From: JADFGZ01 sp965222345
GTDB lineage: Bacteria; Acidobacteriota; Terriglobia; 2-12-FULL-54-10
Direction: 5' to 3'
Length of the DNA: 64,000 nucleotides
Assembly (NCBI GenBank): GCA_965222345.1
Contig: CBDCTS010000007.1
Location: forward strand, 1,426,001-1,490,000
Translations under genes and position numbers: made by a program
The notes under the pieces: model-generated
What the model was told of the DNA's origin: nothing
Seen by the model: only the letters and a program-made list of their open reading frames with translations
The model's database searches: none
Shown: one piece after another, positions 41,056 through 48,600 of the stretch
Position numbering within the stretch: the first letter of the stretch is position 1
Layout of the letters: every line of letters begins with the position of its first letter

Positions 41056-41778
41056 ATGGGTGGCGGAAACCCGTACCGGTTTGTCTCCCCGCAAACTAAT
41101 TGGCCTGTGTCCTTGCTTATTGTTGAAAACATCGGGCAGCTGTTGCGGCGCGCGCTGGGGCAGGAAGGAAAAGCCCTTCCGGTCGAACAGGCCCCGCCCA
41201 CCCCTCTGGTTCGCCGCAGCAACGGACTGCGGGAATTTTGGAAGGAAATTCAAGCTCCTGCCGGTCTCCAGATTCTCGACGTGGGTTCCGCCTCCCAGAG
41301 CAACGTGAGTTTCATTACTGGACTGGGCCACAAGCTCTACACCGAGGATCTGCTCCGAACCGTGCAGGATTCTGCTCTGGCCGAGCCGTCCCCGGAGGGT
41401 GCCACCTGGGAAGAAACCCGCTTTTTCCAGGAAAATCTGAATTTCCGGGAAGGCCAGCTTGACGGGATTCTTTGCTGGGATTTGCTGGACTTTCTTGCCG
41501 ATCCGCTGGTCAAGCCGCTCATCGAAAGGTTGCATCGCTCTTTGAAGCCGGGCGGCACCCTGCTCACTTTTTTCCATACCGGCCAGGCTGGCCAGGAGGT
41601 GCCTCTGTACCAGTACAGCATTCAGTCGCAGGATGCCTTGCGGGTCACTGGCCGCGGCGTCGTAAAACTTCACCAAACCTTTCACAACCGCACCATTGAG
41701 AACTTGTTCCGGCGGTTCGCATCGCTCAAATTCTATCTGACCCGCGACAATCTGCGGGAAGTCATTATCGTGCGATAA
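41056..41778 (+). CDS. Methyltransferase-like protein
   Basis: The protein has about 240 residues, and the start is uncertain. The core shows LQILDVGSASQSNVSFI as motif I, LDGILCWDLLDFLADPLVKP as the motif IV region and LKPGGTLLTFFH as motif V. Motif I lacks the usual second Gly pattern (GSASQS instead of GxGxG), so SAM binding is not certain. It follows the bactofilin gene by 85 bases on the same strand. I cannot propose a substrate. Confidence 0.65.
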   Translation: MGGGNPYRFVSPQTNWPVSLLIVENIGQLLRRALGQEGKALPVEQAPPTPLVRRSNGLREFWKEIQAPAGLQILDVGSASQSNVSFITGLGHKLYTEDLLRTVQDSALAEPSPEGATWEETRFFQENLNFREGQLDGILCWDLLDFLADPLVKPLIERLHRSLKPGGTLLTFFHTGQAGQEVPLYQYSIQSQDALRVTGRGVVKLHQTFHNRTIENLFRRFASLKFYLTRDNLREVIIVR

Positions 41779-41846
41779 TATCTCCGGCTGTGGAGGCACT
41801 GGAAACCAGTCCATTTTCTGCCCTGTCTCACAGCAAGGGAAACTCT

Positions 41847-42398
41847 ATGCCAAGGGTCCTGAAACTGGACGTGAACGGAACAAGCCGCAGGATTGACGTT
41901 GACGATTCCAGGAATCTGCTCAGTGTTCTGCGGGACAATCTGGACCTCACCGGGAGCAAATATGCCTGCGGGGAGGGCCAATGTGGAGCCTGCACGGTGC
42001 TCATCGACGGCCGTCCGGCGCGGTCTTGCGTCACCCCGGTCAGTGTCGCCGCCGGAAAGAAAATTACCACCATTGAAGGCCTGGAGCAGAACGGCAAGCT
42101 TCACCCCTTGCAGGAGGCATTCCTCAAAACGGAGGCCATGCAGTGCGGCTACTGCACGGCAGGGATGATTCTCTCCGGGGTTGCCCTGTTGAACGGCAAG
42201 CGGAATCCGAGCGACGCGGAGATCGTCGGCTTCATGGAGGGCAACATCTGCCGCTGCGGGACCTATCCTCGAATCGTTGCCGCCGTTCGCATGGCTGCCA
42301 AGACGTTGCAGGGGAGCGAGTCCCAATCCGGCAACGAGCCACCCCGGCCGGAAGCTGAGGATCAGCGCCGGCAGGCCGGGGCGGGAGGCGCGCGATGA
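41847..42398 (+). CDS. Molybdenum hydroxylase small subunit ([2Fe-2S] x2)
   Basis: The protein has 183 residues from the ATG at 41847. The N-terminal plant-type ferredoxin domain has C41, C46, C49 and C61 (CGEGQCGACTVLIDG). The C-terminal helical cluster domain has C100, C103, C135 and C137 (QCGYCTAGMI and NICRCGTYPR). This is the iron-sulfur subunit of the xanthine oxidase family, like the alpha subunit of isoquinoline 1-oxidoreductase. A polar tail extends past residue 155. Its stop overlaps the next start by 4 bases. Confidence 0.92.
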   Translation: MPRVLKLDVNGTSRRIDVDDSRNLLSVLRDNLDLTGSKYACGEGQCGACTVLIDGRPARSCVTPVSVAAGKKITTIEGLEQNGKLHPLQEAFLKTEAMQCGYCTAGMILSGVALLNGKRNPSDAEIVGFMEGNICRCGTYPRIVAAVRMAAKTLQGSESQSGNEPPRPEAEDQRRQAGAGGAR

Positions 42399-44599
42399 AC
42401 AAGATCGGGAAGACAAGCCTGCCGCCAATGTGGGAAGACAGCTTGGAACCGGAACGTTACGAACTCTACCAGGGTCCCTCCTACCGCTTTGATTTAGACC
42501 GCCGGGACTTTTTCAAAGCGGTCGGCGGTGGCATCGTCGTCGTCCTCACGCTCCCGGAGGCACGGGCGCTGCAGGAATCGGGCGGCGGTCGTCAACCCGC
42601 TTCTTCCCGGCAGACACCGTCGGAGCTCGCCGGCTGGCTGCATATCGGGGAAGACGGCGCCGTGACGGTCTACACCGGCAAGGTCGAGGTGGGCCAGAAC
42701 ATCCGCACGTCGCTCACTCAGGTCGTGGCCGAGGAGCTTCATGTTCCCGTCAGCTCCATCCGAATGGTGATGGGGGACACCGACCTCACGCCGTTTGACC
42801 GGGGAACTTTCGGCAGCCGGACGACTCGCGATATGAGCCCTCAACTGCGGAAAGTCGGGGCCACTGCGCGCCAGCTGTTGATTGATCTGGCAGCCAGTCA
42901 ATGGGAAGTTGACCGCAGTTTTCTTTCCGTGGATAACGGCAAGGTCACCCATCCTGCTACAAACCGGTCTGCGGATTTCGGGCAACTCACCAGAGGCCGG
43001 AAACTCATCCGGAACATCGGCGAGCAGGCCCCCGTGATTCCCCCGGACCAATGGAAGATCGCGGGCCACGCCGTCCCGAAGGTTGCAGCCCGCGACATCG
43101 TAACCGGCAAGCACAAGTACACCTCCGACATGCGGCGGCCCGGCATGTTGTACGGCAAGGTCCTGCGGCCCGCGGCCTTCAACGGCACGCTGCAATCCTG
43201 GGACGCGCAGGAGGCCAGGAAGCTGCCCGGCGTGACCGTCGTGCGGGATGGGAACTTCATCGGCGTCGCAGCGCCCAGCGAGGAACTGGCTTCCCGCGCC
43301 GTCGCTTCCATTCAGGCTAACTGGAGCGCGCCTCAGCAGATTTCCCGCGGCGAGCTGTTCGACTACTTGAAGAACAATTCTTCGGACGGGGCGCAATACG
43401 CAGGCCGGGCCCTGCCTCCCCGGGGTTCCATCGAGGCCGGGCTGGCCGAGGCGGACCACAAGATCGAGCGGACCTACACGGTTGCTTATATCCAGCATGT
43501 GCCGCTGGAGCCCCGTGCCGCCGTGGCCGAATGGAATGGCGGCAGGCTTACCGTGTGGACCGGAACGCAGCGTCCCTTTGGCGTTCGGAGCGAGTTGGCG
43601 CAGGCATTCCGGATCCCGGAGGACCGCGTGCGGGTAATCATGCCCGACACCGGCTCCGGATACGGCGGCAAGCATACCGGAGAAACGGCCGTCGAGGCAG
43701 CGCGTCTCGCCCGGGCCGCCGGCAAGCCTGTGAAGCTGGTGTGGACGCGCGAAGAGGAATTCACCTGGGCCTATTTCCGCCCCGCCGGCGTGATCGACGT
43801 CTCCTCCGGACTGCGCAACGACGGTCAGGTAACCTCCTGGGAATTTCACAACTACAACTCCGGCCCAGGAGGTTTCAACGTCCTGTACGACATCCCGAAC
43901 CAGAAAGTTGAATTTCACGGAGCCCGTTACCCGTTGCGGCAAGGCTCCTACCGTTCCCTGGCCGCCGCCGCCAACCACTTTGCGCGCGAGACGCATATGG
44001 ACGAGCTGGCGCATACGGTGAAAATGGACCCGCTGGCGTTCCGCCTGCGCAATCTGAAAGACCCGCGGCTGCGGGCCGTGCTGGAAGCTGCCGCGGAACG
44101 GTTCGGCTGGGGCAAGCGGAAACCCTCGCCGGAACTCGGCTGGGGCATCGCCGGCGGATTCGACAAGGGCGGCTACATCGCCACCTGCGCCGAGGTCTCT
44201 GTCAACCGCTCGAACGGCGGCTCGAATAGCGACGTCAAGATCACGCGCGTCGTGTCGGCTTTCGATTGCGGACCCATCATTAACCCCGATCATCTGAAAA
44301 ATCAGATCGAAGGCGCCAACATCATGGGCATCGGGGGAGCGCTGTTTGAAGAGGTTGATTTTGCGAACGGAAAGATTCTGAACCCGCGCCTGTCCCAGTA
44401 CCGTGTCCCTCGCTTCAGCGATGTCCCCGTGCTGGAGACCGTGCTGATCGACCGCAAGGACCAGCCGATGGCTGGGGCCGGAGAGACACCCATCGTCGGC
44501 ATGGCTCCTGCTGTAGGCAACGCCATCTTCGATGCCACTGGCGTTCGCCTGCGATCCTTGCCTCTGGCCCCGAACGGTCTCCGGCGCGACCTCGCCTGA
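42395..44599 (+). CDS. Molybdenum hydroxylase large subunit (isoquinoline 1-oxidoreductase beta-like)
   Basis: The protein has 734 residues. A twin-arginine-like signal with R36-R37 (DRRDFFKAVGGGIVVVLTLP) suggests export. The small subunit has none and would be carried along. The molybdopterin-binding parts contain GKVEVGQNIRTSLTQVVAEE, GTQRPFGVRSELAQAF and PDTGSGYGGKHTGETAVEAA. It ends with AGAGETPIVGMAPAVGNAIF, including the likely active-site Glu. There is no separate FAD subunit, which fits the isoquinoline oxidoreductase type, with electrons going to a cytochrome. The substrate (N-heterocycle or aldehyde) is unknown. Confidence 0.9.
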   Translation: MNKIGKTSLPPMWEDSLEPERYELYQGPSYRFDLDRRDFFKAVGGGIVVVLTLPEARALQESGGGRQPASSRQTPSELAGWLHIGEDGAVTVYTGKVEVGQNIRTSLTQVVAEELHVPVSSIRMVMGDTDLTPFDRGTFGSRTTRDMSPQLRKVGATARQLLIDLAASQWEVDRSFLSVDNGKVTHPATNRSADFGQLTRGRKLIRNIGEQAPVIPPDQWKIAGHAVPKVAARDIVTGKHKYTSDMRRPGMLYGKVLRPAAFNGTLQSWDAQEARKLPGVTVVRDGNFIGVAAPSEELASRAVASIQANWSAPQQISRGELFDYLKNNSSDGAQYAGRALPPRGSIEAGLAEADHKIERTYTVAYIQHVPLEPRAAVAEWNGGRLTVWTGTQRPFGVRSELAQAFRIPEDRVRVIMPDTGSGYGGKHTGETAVEAARLARAAGKPVKLVWTREEEFTWAYFRPAGVIDVSSGLRNDGQVTSWEFHNYNSGPGGFNVLYDIPNQKVEFHGARYPLRQGSYRSLAAAANHFARETHMDELAHTVKMDPLAFRLRNLKDPRLRAVLEAAAERFGWGKRKPSPELGWGIAGGFDKGGYIATCAEVSVNRSNGGSNSDVKITRVVSAFDCGPIINPDHLKNQIEGANIMGIGGALFEEVDFANGKILNPRLSQYRVPRFSDVPVLETVLIDRKDQPMAGAGETPIVGMAPAVGNAIFDATGVRLRSLPLAPNGLRRDLA

Positions 44600-44676
44600 G
44601 AAACCAAACAACTCATTGGCGGTGCTCCCGGAGGGGGAATAGTCTTTGTAGATACGATCCGTGCAGGAGGGCGGTT

Positions 44677-44838
44677 GTGCGAGTTCAAGTCCAAAAGTGG
44701 AGCAATAGCTTGGCTTTGCGAATTCCGGAACCGTTCGCCGGGGATGTGGGTGTGCGCGAGGGAACGATGGTCCAGCGTGCGGACCAGCAAGATTGGATGC
44801 GCCTTGCAACCCCATTGTTTCTTATTAATGTGCTCTGA
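44677..44838 (+). pseudogene. Truncated MazE-like (AbrB) antitoxin, no toxin
   Basis: A GTG with AGGAGGG upstream opens 53 codons. The first 30 read VQKWSNSLALRIPEPFAGDV and then GVREGT, the swapped-hairpin DNA-binding half of MazE. After that homology ends and the frame stops. The toxin-binding C-terminus and any mazF are missing. It lies 15 bases before ribonuclease J and seems to be a relic of a TA pair. Confidence 0.65.
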
Positions 44839-44853
44839 GGACCTAAATTAGTT

Positions 44854-46521
44854 ATGAGTGACCAAAAGCTGCAAGCCATTCCCCTGGGAGGGCTGGGCGA
44901 GTTCGGCATGAACATGCTGGCCCTCCGGTACGGGGAGGATATCATTGTCATCGACGCCGGGCTGATGTTCCCCGAGGCGGAGCTGCTTGGCGTCGATATT
45001 GTCATCCCGGACATCTCTTTCCTGCTTGAAAACCGCGAGCAGGTGCGCGCCATCGTCCTGACGCACAGCCACGAGGACCATATCGGGGCGCTGCCGTTCA
45101 TTCTGGCCGAGATCAACGTACCCATTTACGGAACCGCCTTCGCGCTGGCCTTAGTGGAGCACAAACTGGAGGAGCAGGGCCTGCTCGAATCGGCGGACCT
45201 CCGCGAGATCAGCCCCAAGGACCGCGTCCCCATCGGCCCCTTTTCTGTTGAATGGATTCACGTCACCCACAGCACGGTCGGCTGCACCATGCTAGCCATC
45301 ACCACTCCCCTGGGAGTGGTGATCCACACCGGAGACTTCAAGGTGGACCCCACTCCCGCCGATGGCGAACTGTTCGACCTGCACACCGTGGCGGACTACG
45401 GAAAGCGAGGGGTGTTGGCCTTGTTTTCCGACAGCACCAATGCCGAAAGGCGGGGCGCCACCCCTTCCGAATTCGCCGTGAGGGAACGCTTTGAAGAGAT
45501 CTTCGCTCACTCGCAAAACCGCATCTACGTCTCCTGCTTCACCAGCTCCATCCATCGCATCCAATTGATGGTCGACCTCTGCTTCCAGAACAACCGCAAG
45601 GTAGCCTTTGTCGGCCGCAGCATGGTGAACAACACCGAAATCGCTCACCGGCTGGGATACCTGAACATCCCGGATGGGTTGCTGCTGCGTACGGGCGAGA
45701 TCAAACAGACGCCGCGCAGCCGGCTCACCCTCCTGATCTCCGGCAGCCAGGGCGAACCCTTGTCGGCGCTGGCGCGCGCCGCCGTCGAGAACCACAAGCA
45801 AGCGGTCATTGAACCCGAAGACACCGTGGTGCTATCTTCCCGGATCATCCCCGGAAACGAGAAAGCCATCTATCGCATGATCGACCGCCTCTTCAAGCGG
45901 AGAGCGCAGGTGATTTACGACGACGGGGGCGGCCTCCCCGTGCACGTCTCCGGCCATGCTAGCCAGGAAGAGCTCAGGCTGATGTTGAACCTGACCAAGC
46001 CCCGCTATTTCATCCCCATCCACGGCGAGCTTCGGCAGTTGTCGCGGCACGCCGGGCTGTCTTCTCATCTGAAGGAAATCGAAGAGACGTTTCTGATGGA
46101 AAGCGGAGACGTGCTGGAGTTTGACCGCAAGGGCGCCCGCAAGGCGGGGCGGGTGCCCGTCGGGCGTGTGTGCATCGATTCAGGGTCGGTGGACGAGATC
46201 GTGGAAGACATGGTCATCCGGGACCGCAAGCACATCTCCGAGGACGGCATCGTACTGCCGATCATCGCCATCAATAAGAACACCGGCAAGGTGGAAACTT
46301 CGCCTGAGATCGTGAGCCGGGGATTTGTGTCCCCCGACGGCGGCGACGGAATCCTGGAACGGGCGAAGGAGATCATCCTGCAGACGCTCGAAGAGTCCAG
46401 CGGAGAAGAAAGAACCGACTGGGGCGTCATCAAAGAAAAAATCCGCGCGGACCTCAAGCGCCACATCAGAAAACAAACCTCCCGTCATCCGCTCATTTTA
46501 CCCGTCATATTGGAGATTTGA
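44854..46521 (+). CDS. rnj: Ribonuclease J
   Basis: This 555-residue metallo-beta-lactamase/beta-CASP nuclease acts in mRNA decay and rRNA processing, with 5'-3' exo- and endonuclease activity. The zinc motif HSHEDH is at 71-76. Others include HSTVGCTMLAITTPLGVVIHTGDFK and the beta-CASP VSCFTSSIHRIQ and HVSGHASQEEL. The C-terminal domain is complete, ending HIRKQTSRHPLILPVILEI. An ordinary length for the family. Confidence 0.95.
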   Translation: MSDQKLQAIPLGGLGEFGMNMLALRYGEDIIVIDAGLMFPEAELLGVDIVIPDISFLLENREQVRAIVLTHSHEDHIGALPFILAEINVPIYGTAFALALVEHKLEEQGLLESADLREISPKDRVPIGPFSVEWIHVTHSTVGCTMLAITTPLGVVIHTGDFKVDPTPADGELFDLHTVADYGKRGVLALFSDSTNAERRGATPSEFAVRERFEEIFAHSQNRIYVSCFTSSIHRIQLMVDLCFQNNRKVAFVGRSMVNNTEIAHRLGYLNIPDGLLLRTGEIKQTPRSRLTLLISGSQGEPLSALARAAVENHKQAVIEPEDTVVLSSRIIPGNEKAIYRMIDRLFKRRAQVIYDDGGGLPVHVSGHASQEELRLMLNLTKPRYFIPIHGELRQLSRHAGLSSHLKEIEETFLMESGDVLEFDRKGARKAGRVPVGRVCIDSGSVDEIVEDMVIRDRKHISEDGIVLPIIAINKNTGKVETSPEIVSRGFVSPDGGDGILERAKEIILQTLEESSGEERTDWGVIKEKIRADLKRHIRKQTSRHPLILPVILEI

Positions 46522-46833
46522 AGAGGGCTTTGTTGGGTGAGTCCGTTCCCGTGCGGGTCAGCACCTCCGCCGCGCCGGTCGGAGCAATGGAAGCCATCCT
46601 GCTTTTTGTTGACCTCTTCAGCGGTTACCCCGGCGAAGGAGGTATTCCGCCGTGGGCTTAGCTCAAGTTTACGGGCGAATCCGAGCCGCCACCGCGAGGG
46701 AGCGGTCAACCAGGCGTTGCTGGCTCACCTGGCGTTCGAAGACTGCTTGCTGATCCCTCGGCTTTGCTCGGGACAGCCGCGCGCGGCTCAACATGAGTTT
46801 GATGTGTTCCCATAAATATGGGAACATAAGGCC
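46522..46833 (+). other. 312-base intergenic region with a hairpin repeat and a TA operator
   Basis: No gene was seen. ACCGCGAGGGAGCGGT at 46691-46706 is a copy of the short hairpin repeat also found at 38868-38883 and, with one change, at 35786-35803. A 22-bp perfect palindrome occupies 46805-46826 just before the antitoxin gene. Confidence 0.7.
46805..46826. promoter_or_regulatory. 22-bp palindromic operator of the VapBC-like operon
   Basis: TGTTCCCATA and TATGGGAACA are perfect inverted arms around AA, ending 7 bases before the antitoxin ATG. Ribbon-helix-helix antitoxins bind such palindromes, so this is most likely the autoregulatory site of the pair. Confidence 0.7.
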
Positions 46834-47085
46834 ATGAAAACGACGTTGGAGATTCCCGACGCGGTCTTCCGCCGCGCCAAGGCGAAGGCAGCCGAACAGA
46901 AAATTCCGCTGCGCCAGTTTGTCAGCGACGCGGTGGCCGAGAAGCTGGAGGCGGAATCTCCAGACCGGGCCAAAGCAAAGGGCGGGCTGGCCGGGCGCCT
47001 GCGGCGCCTGCACAAGGAGACCGCTCGAATCAACCGAATCATTGAGAGAGAGTTCGAGAGAACCGAGCCGGAGGAACGGGCTTGA
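46834..47085 (+). CDS. Ribbon-helix-helix type antitoxin
   Basis: This 83-residue protein begins MKTTLEIPDAVFRRAKAKAA, a strand-helix pattern of VapB/CopG-like DNA-binding antitoxins. Then comes QKIPLRQFVSDAVAEKL as second helix, and a charged helical tail (LHKETARINRIIEREFERTE) that should wrap the toxin. Its stop overlaps the TTG start of the toxin gene. The palindrome upstream supports autoregulation. Confidence 0.82.
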   Translation: MKTTLEIPDAVFRRAKAKAAEQKIPLRQFVSDAVAEKLEAESPDRAKAKGGLAGRLRRLHKETARINRIIEREFERTEPEERA

Positions 47086-47471
47086 CCGGCGGCCTGGTCC
47101 TGGACACGAACGCTCTCTCCGCCATTGCCGAAGGAGCCCCTGGCGCGACAGAAAAATTTGTCCGCTCCCCTCAGGCCGCCATCCCGGTCGTCGTTCTAGG
47201 CGAGTTTCACTTTGGGATCGCCCGATCGCGGCACAAGCAGGAATACGAGCGCTGGCTGGAGGAGATGGTTTCTGTCTCCCGCCTGCTCGACATCAACGAG
47301 GAAACCGCCCTTTGGTATGCCCGGCTTCGTGTTCAACTGAAAGAGGCTGGTACGCCGATTCCATCCAACGATGCGTGGATTGCGGCGTTGTGCCGGCAAC
47401 ATGCCCTTCCCATATTGAGCCGGGACCGGCATTTCGACCTGATCAAAGGATTGCGACGGTTCGACTGGTAA
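47082..47471 (+). CDS. VapC-like PIN domain toxin
   Basis: The protein has 129 residues with a TTG start at 47082. The four PIN acidic residues are visible: D8 in LVLDTNALSA, E41 in VVVLGEFHFG, D97 in IPSNDAWIAALC and D115 in ILSRDRHFD. These bind metal for RNA cleavage, typically of tRNA or rRNA in VapC. It is coupled to the antitoxin gene by an overlapping TTGA. Confidence 0.88.
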   Translation: MTGGLVLDTNALSAIAEGAPGATEKFVRSPQAAIPVVVLGEFHFGIARSRHKQEYERWLEEMVSVSRLLDINEETALWYARLRVQLKEAGTPIPSNDAWIAALCRQHALPILSRDRHFDLIKGLRRFDW

Positions 47472-47589
47472 CTCGGCCGGTTGATAAGGATTCCTCGCGG
47501 GCTATCGATGACGATAGGAAATTGGCGCGGAACCCAAGGCAAACTGGAACTGCCCATCTGCCGTTGCTATCCAGGCTCTTTGAAGACAC

Positions 47590-48438
47590 ATGCCTCTCTT
47601 ACAAGTTCTCGTTCTGGCCGTCGTACAAGGCATCACCGAGTTTTTGCCGATCAGCAGCACGGCACACCTCATCCTGTTCCCCTGGTTTCTCCAATGGAAC
47701 GACCCGGGACTGACCTTCAACGTGGCCCTCCACGTGGGAACCTTCCTGGCGGTGCTGGTGTATTTCTACAAGGCGTGGGCTGATCTGCTGCTTACGGGAC
47801 TGGGAAGAAAACCTCTATTTGCCGGCGGGCACCCCGCTTCGGCAGCGGGCTCGGAAACGGCAGGAAATCACAATCCGCATTTGTTTTGGTATCTGGTCGC
47901 TGCCACCATCCCTGCGGCGGTTGCCGGCTGGATTTTTCATGACCAGGTCGTCACTACTTTGCGGAACCCTGTAGTTGTCGGCTGCGCTTTGATTCTGCTG
48001 GCCTTGCCGATGGCCTGGGGGGAAAAGCTAAGCCGCACCCGGAAGGGACTCCACGCGGTGAGCTTGAATGACTCCCTGTGGATCGGGTTTTCGCAAGCTC
48101 TGGCTCTGGTTCCGGGGGTCTCCCGCTCCGGCATCACGATGACCGCCGGCCTGTTTCGAGGTTTGCGCCGGGAGGACACGGCCCGTTTTTCCTTTTTGCT
48201 CTCGACCCCCATCATGGCGGGAGCGGCCCTGAACGAGTTCCTGGAACTTCGAGACCAGGGCATGCCGCCGGAGATGCAGCTGCCTTTTCTGCTGGGCATT
48301 GTTGTTTCCACCCTGGTCGGATACGCCGTGATCGCGTTCTTTCTTCGGTTCCTGGCGTTTGGGACCTTTAAGATTTTTATTTACTACCGCATTATATTTG
48401 GCATAATAGTGTTGACTCTGGCGTTTTTATTCCCATAG
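47590..48438 (+). CDS. uppP: Undecaprenyl-diphosphatase
   Basis: This 282-residue membrane enzyme removes a phosphate from undecaprenyl diphosphate so that the lipid carrier can be reused in wall synthesis, and it gives bacitracin resistance. The family signatures are E17 in VQGITEFLPISSTAHL and the second motif ALVPGVSRSGITMTAGLFRG. About eight membrane helices fit the length. Confidence 0.95.
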   Translation: MPLLQVLVLAVVQGITEFLPISSTAHLILFPWFLQWNDPGLTFNVALHVGTFLAVLVYFYKAWADLLLTGLGRKPLFAGGHPASAAGSETAGNHNPHLFWYLVAATIPAAVAGWIFHDQVVTTLRNPVVVGCALILLALPMAWGEKLSRTRKGLHAVSLNDSLWIGFSQALALVPGVSRSGITMTAGLFRGLRREDTARFSFLLSTPIMAGAALNEFLELRDQGMPPEMQLPFLLGIVVSTLVGYAVIAFFLRFLAFGTFKIFIYYRIIFGIIVLTLAFLFP

Positions 48439-48600
48439 GAGATAGTCTTTCGGACTCAAGGGGATTGCTGTCTCCTTGTCCCGATGCCCCAGCGCCATCT
48501 CCCAGCGGCCTCCGGTTCTTTCCAATCTATTGAAAATATGAGCCTTGGAGCTTCCCGGAAAACTGCGGATGCCATAGGCGAAGGGGAAAAGTAACAAACC

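Noticed and set aside
42494..44815. Long open frame (773 codons) on the minus strand
   Set aside because: It is antisense to the molybdenum hydroxylase large subunit, has no family features, and is an effect of GC-rich codon use.
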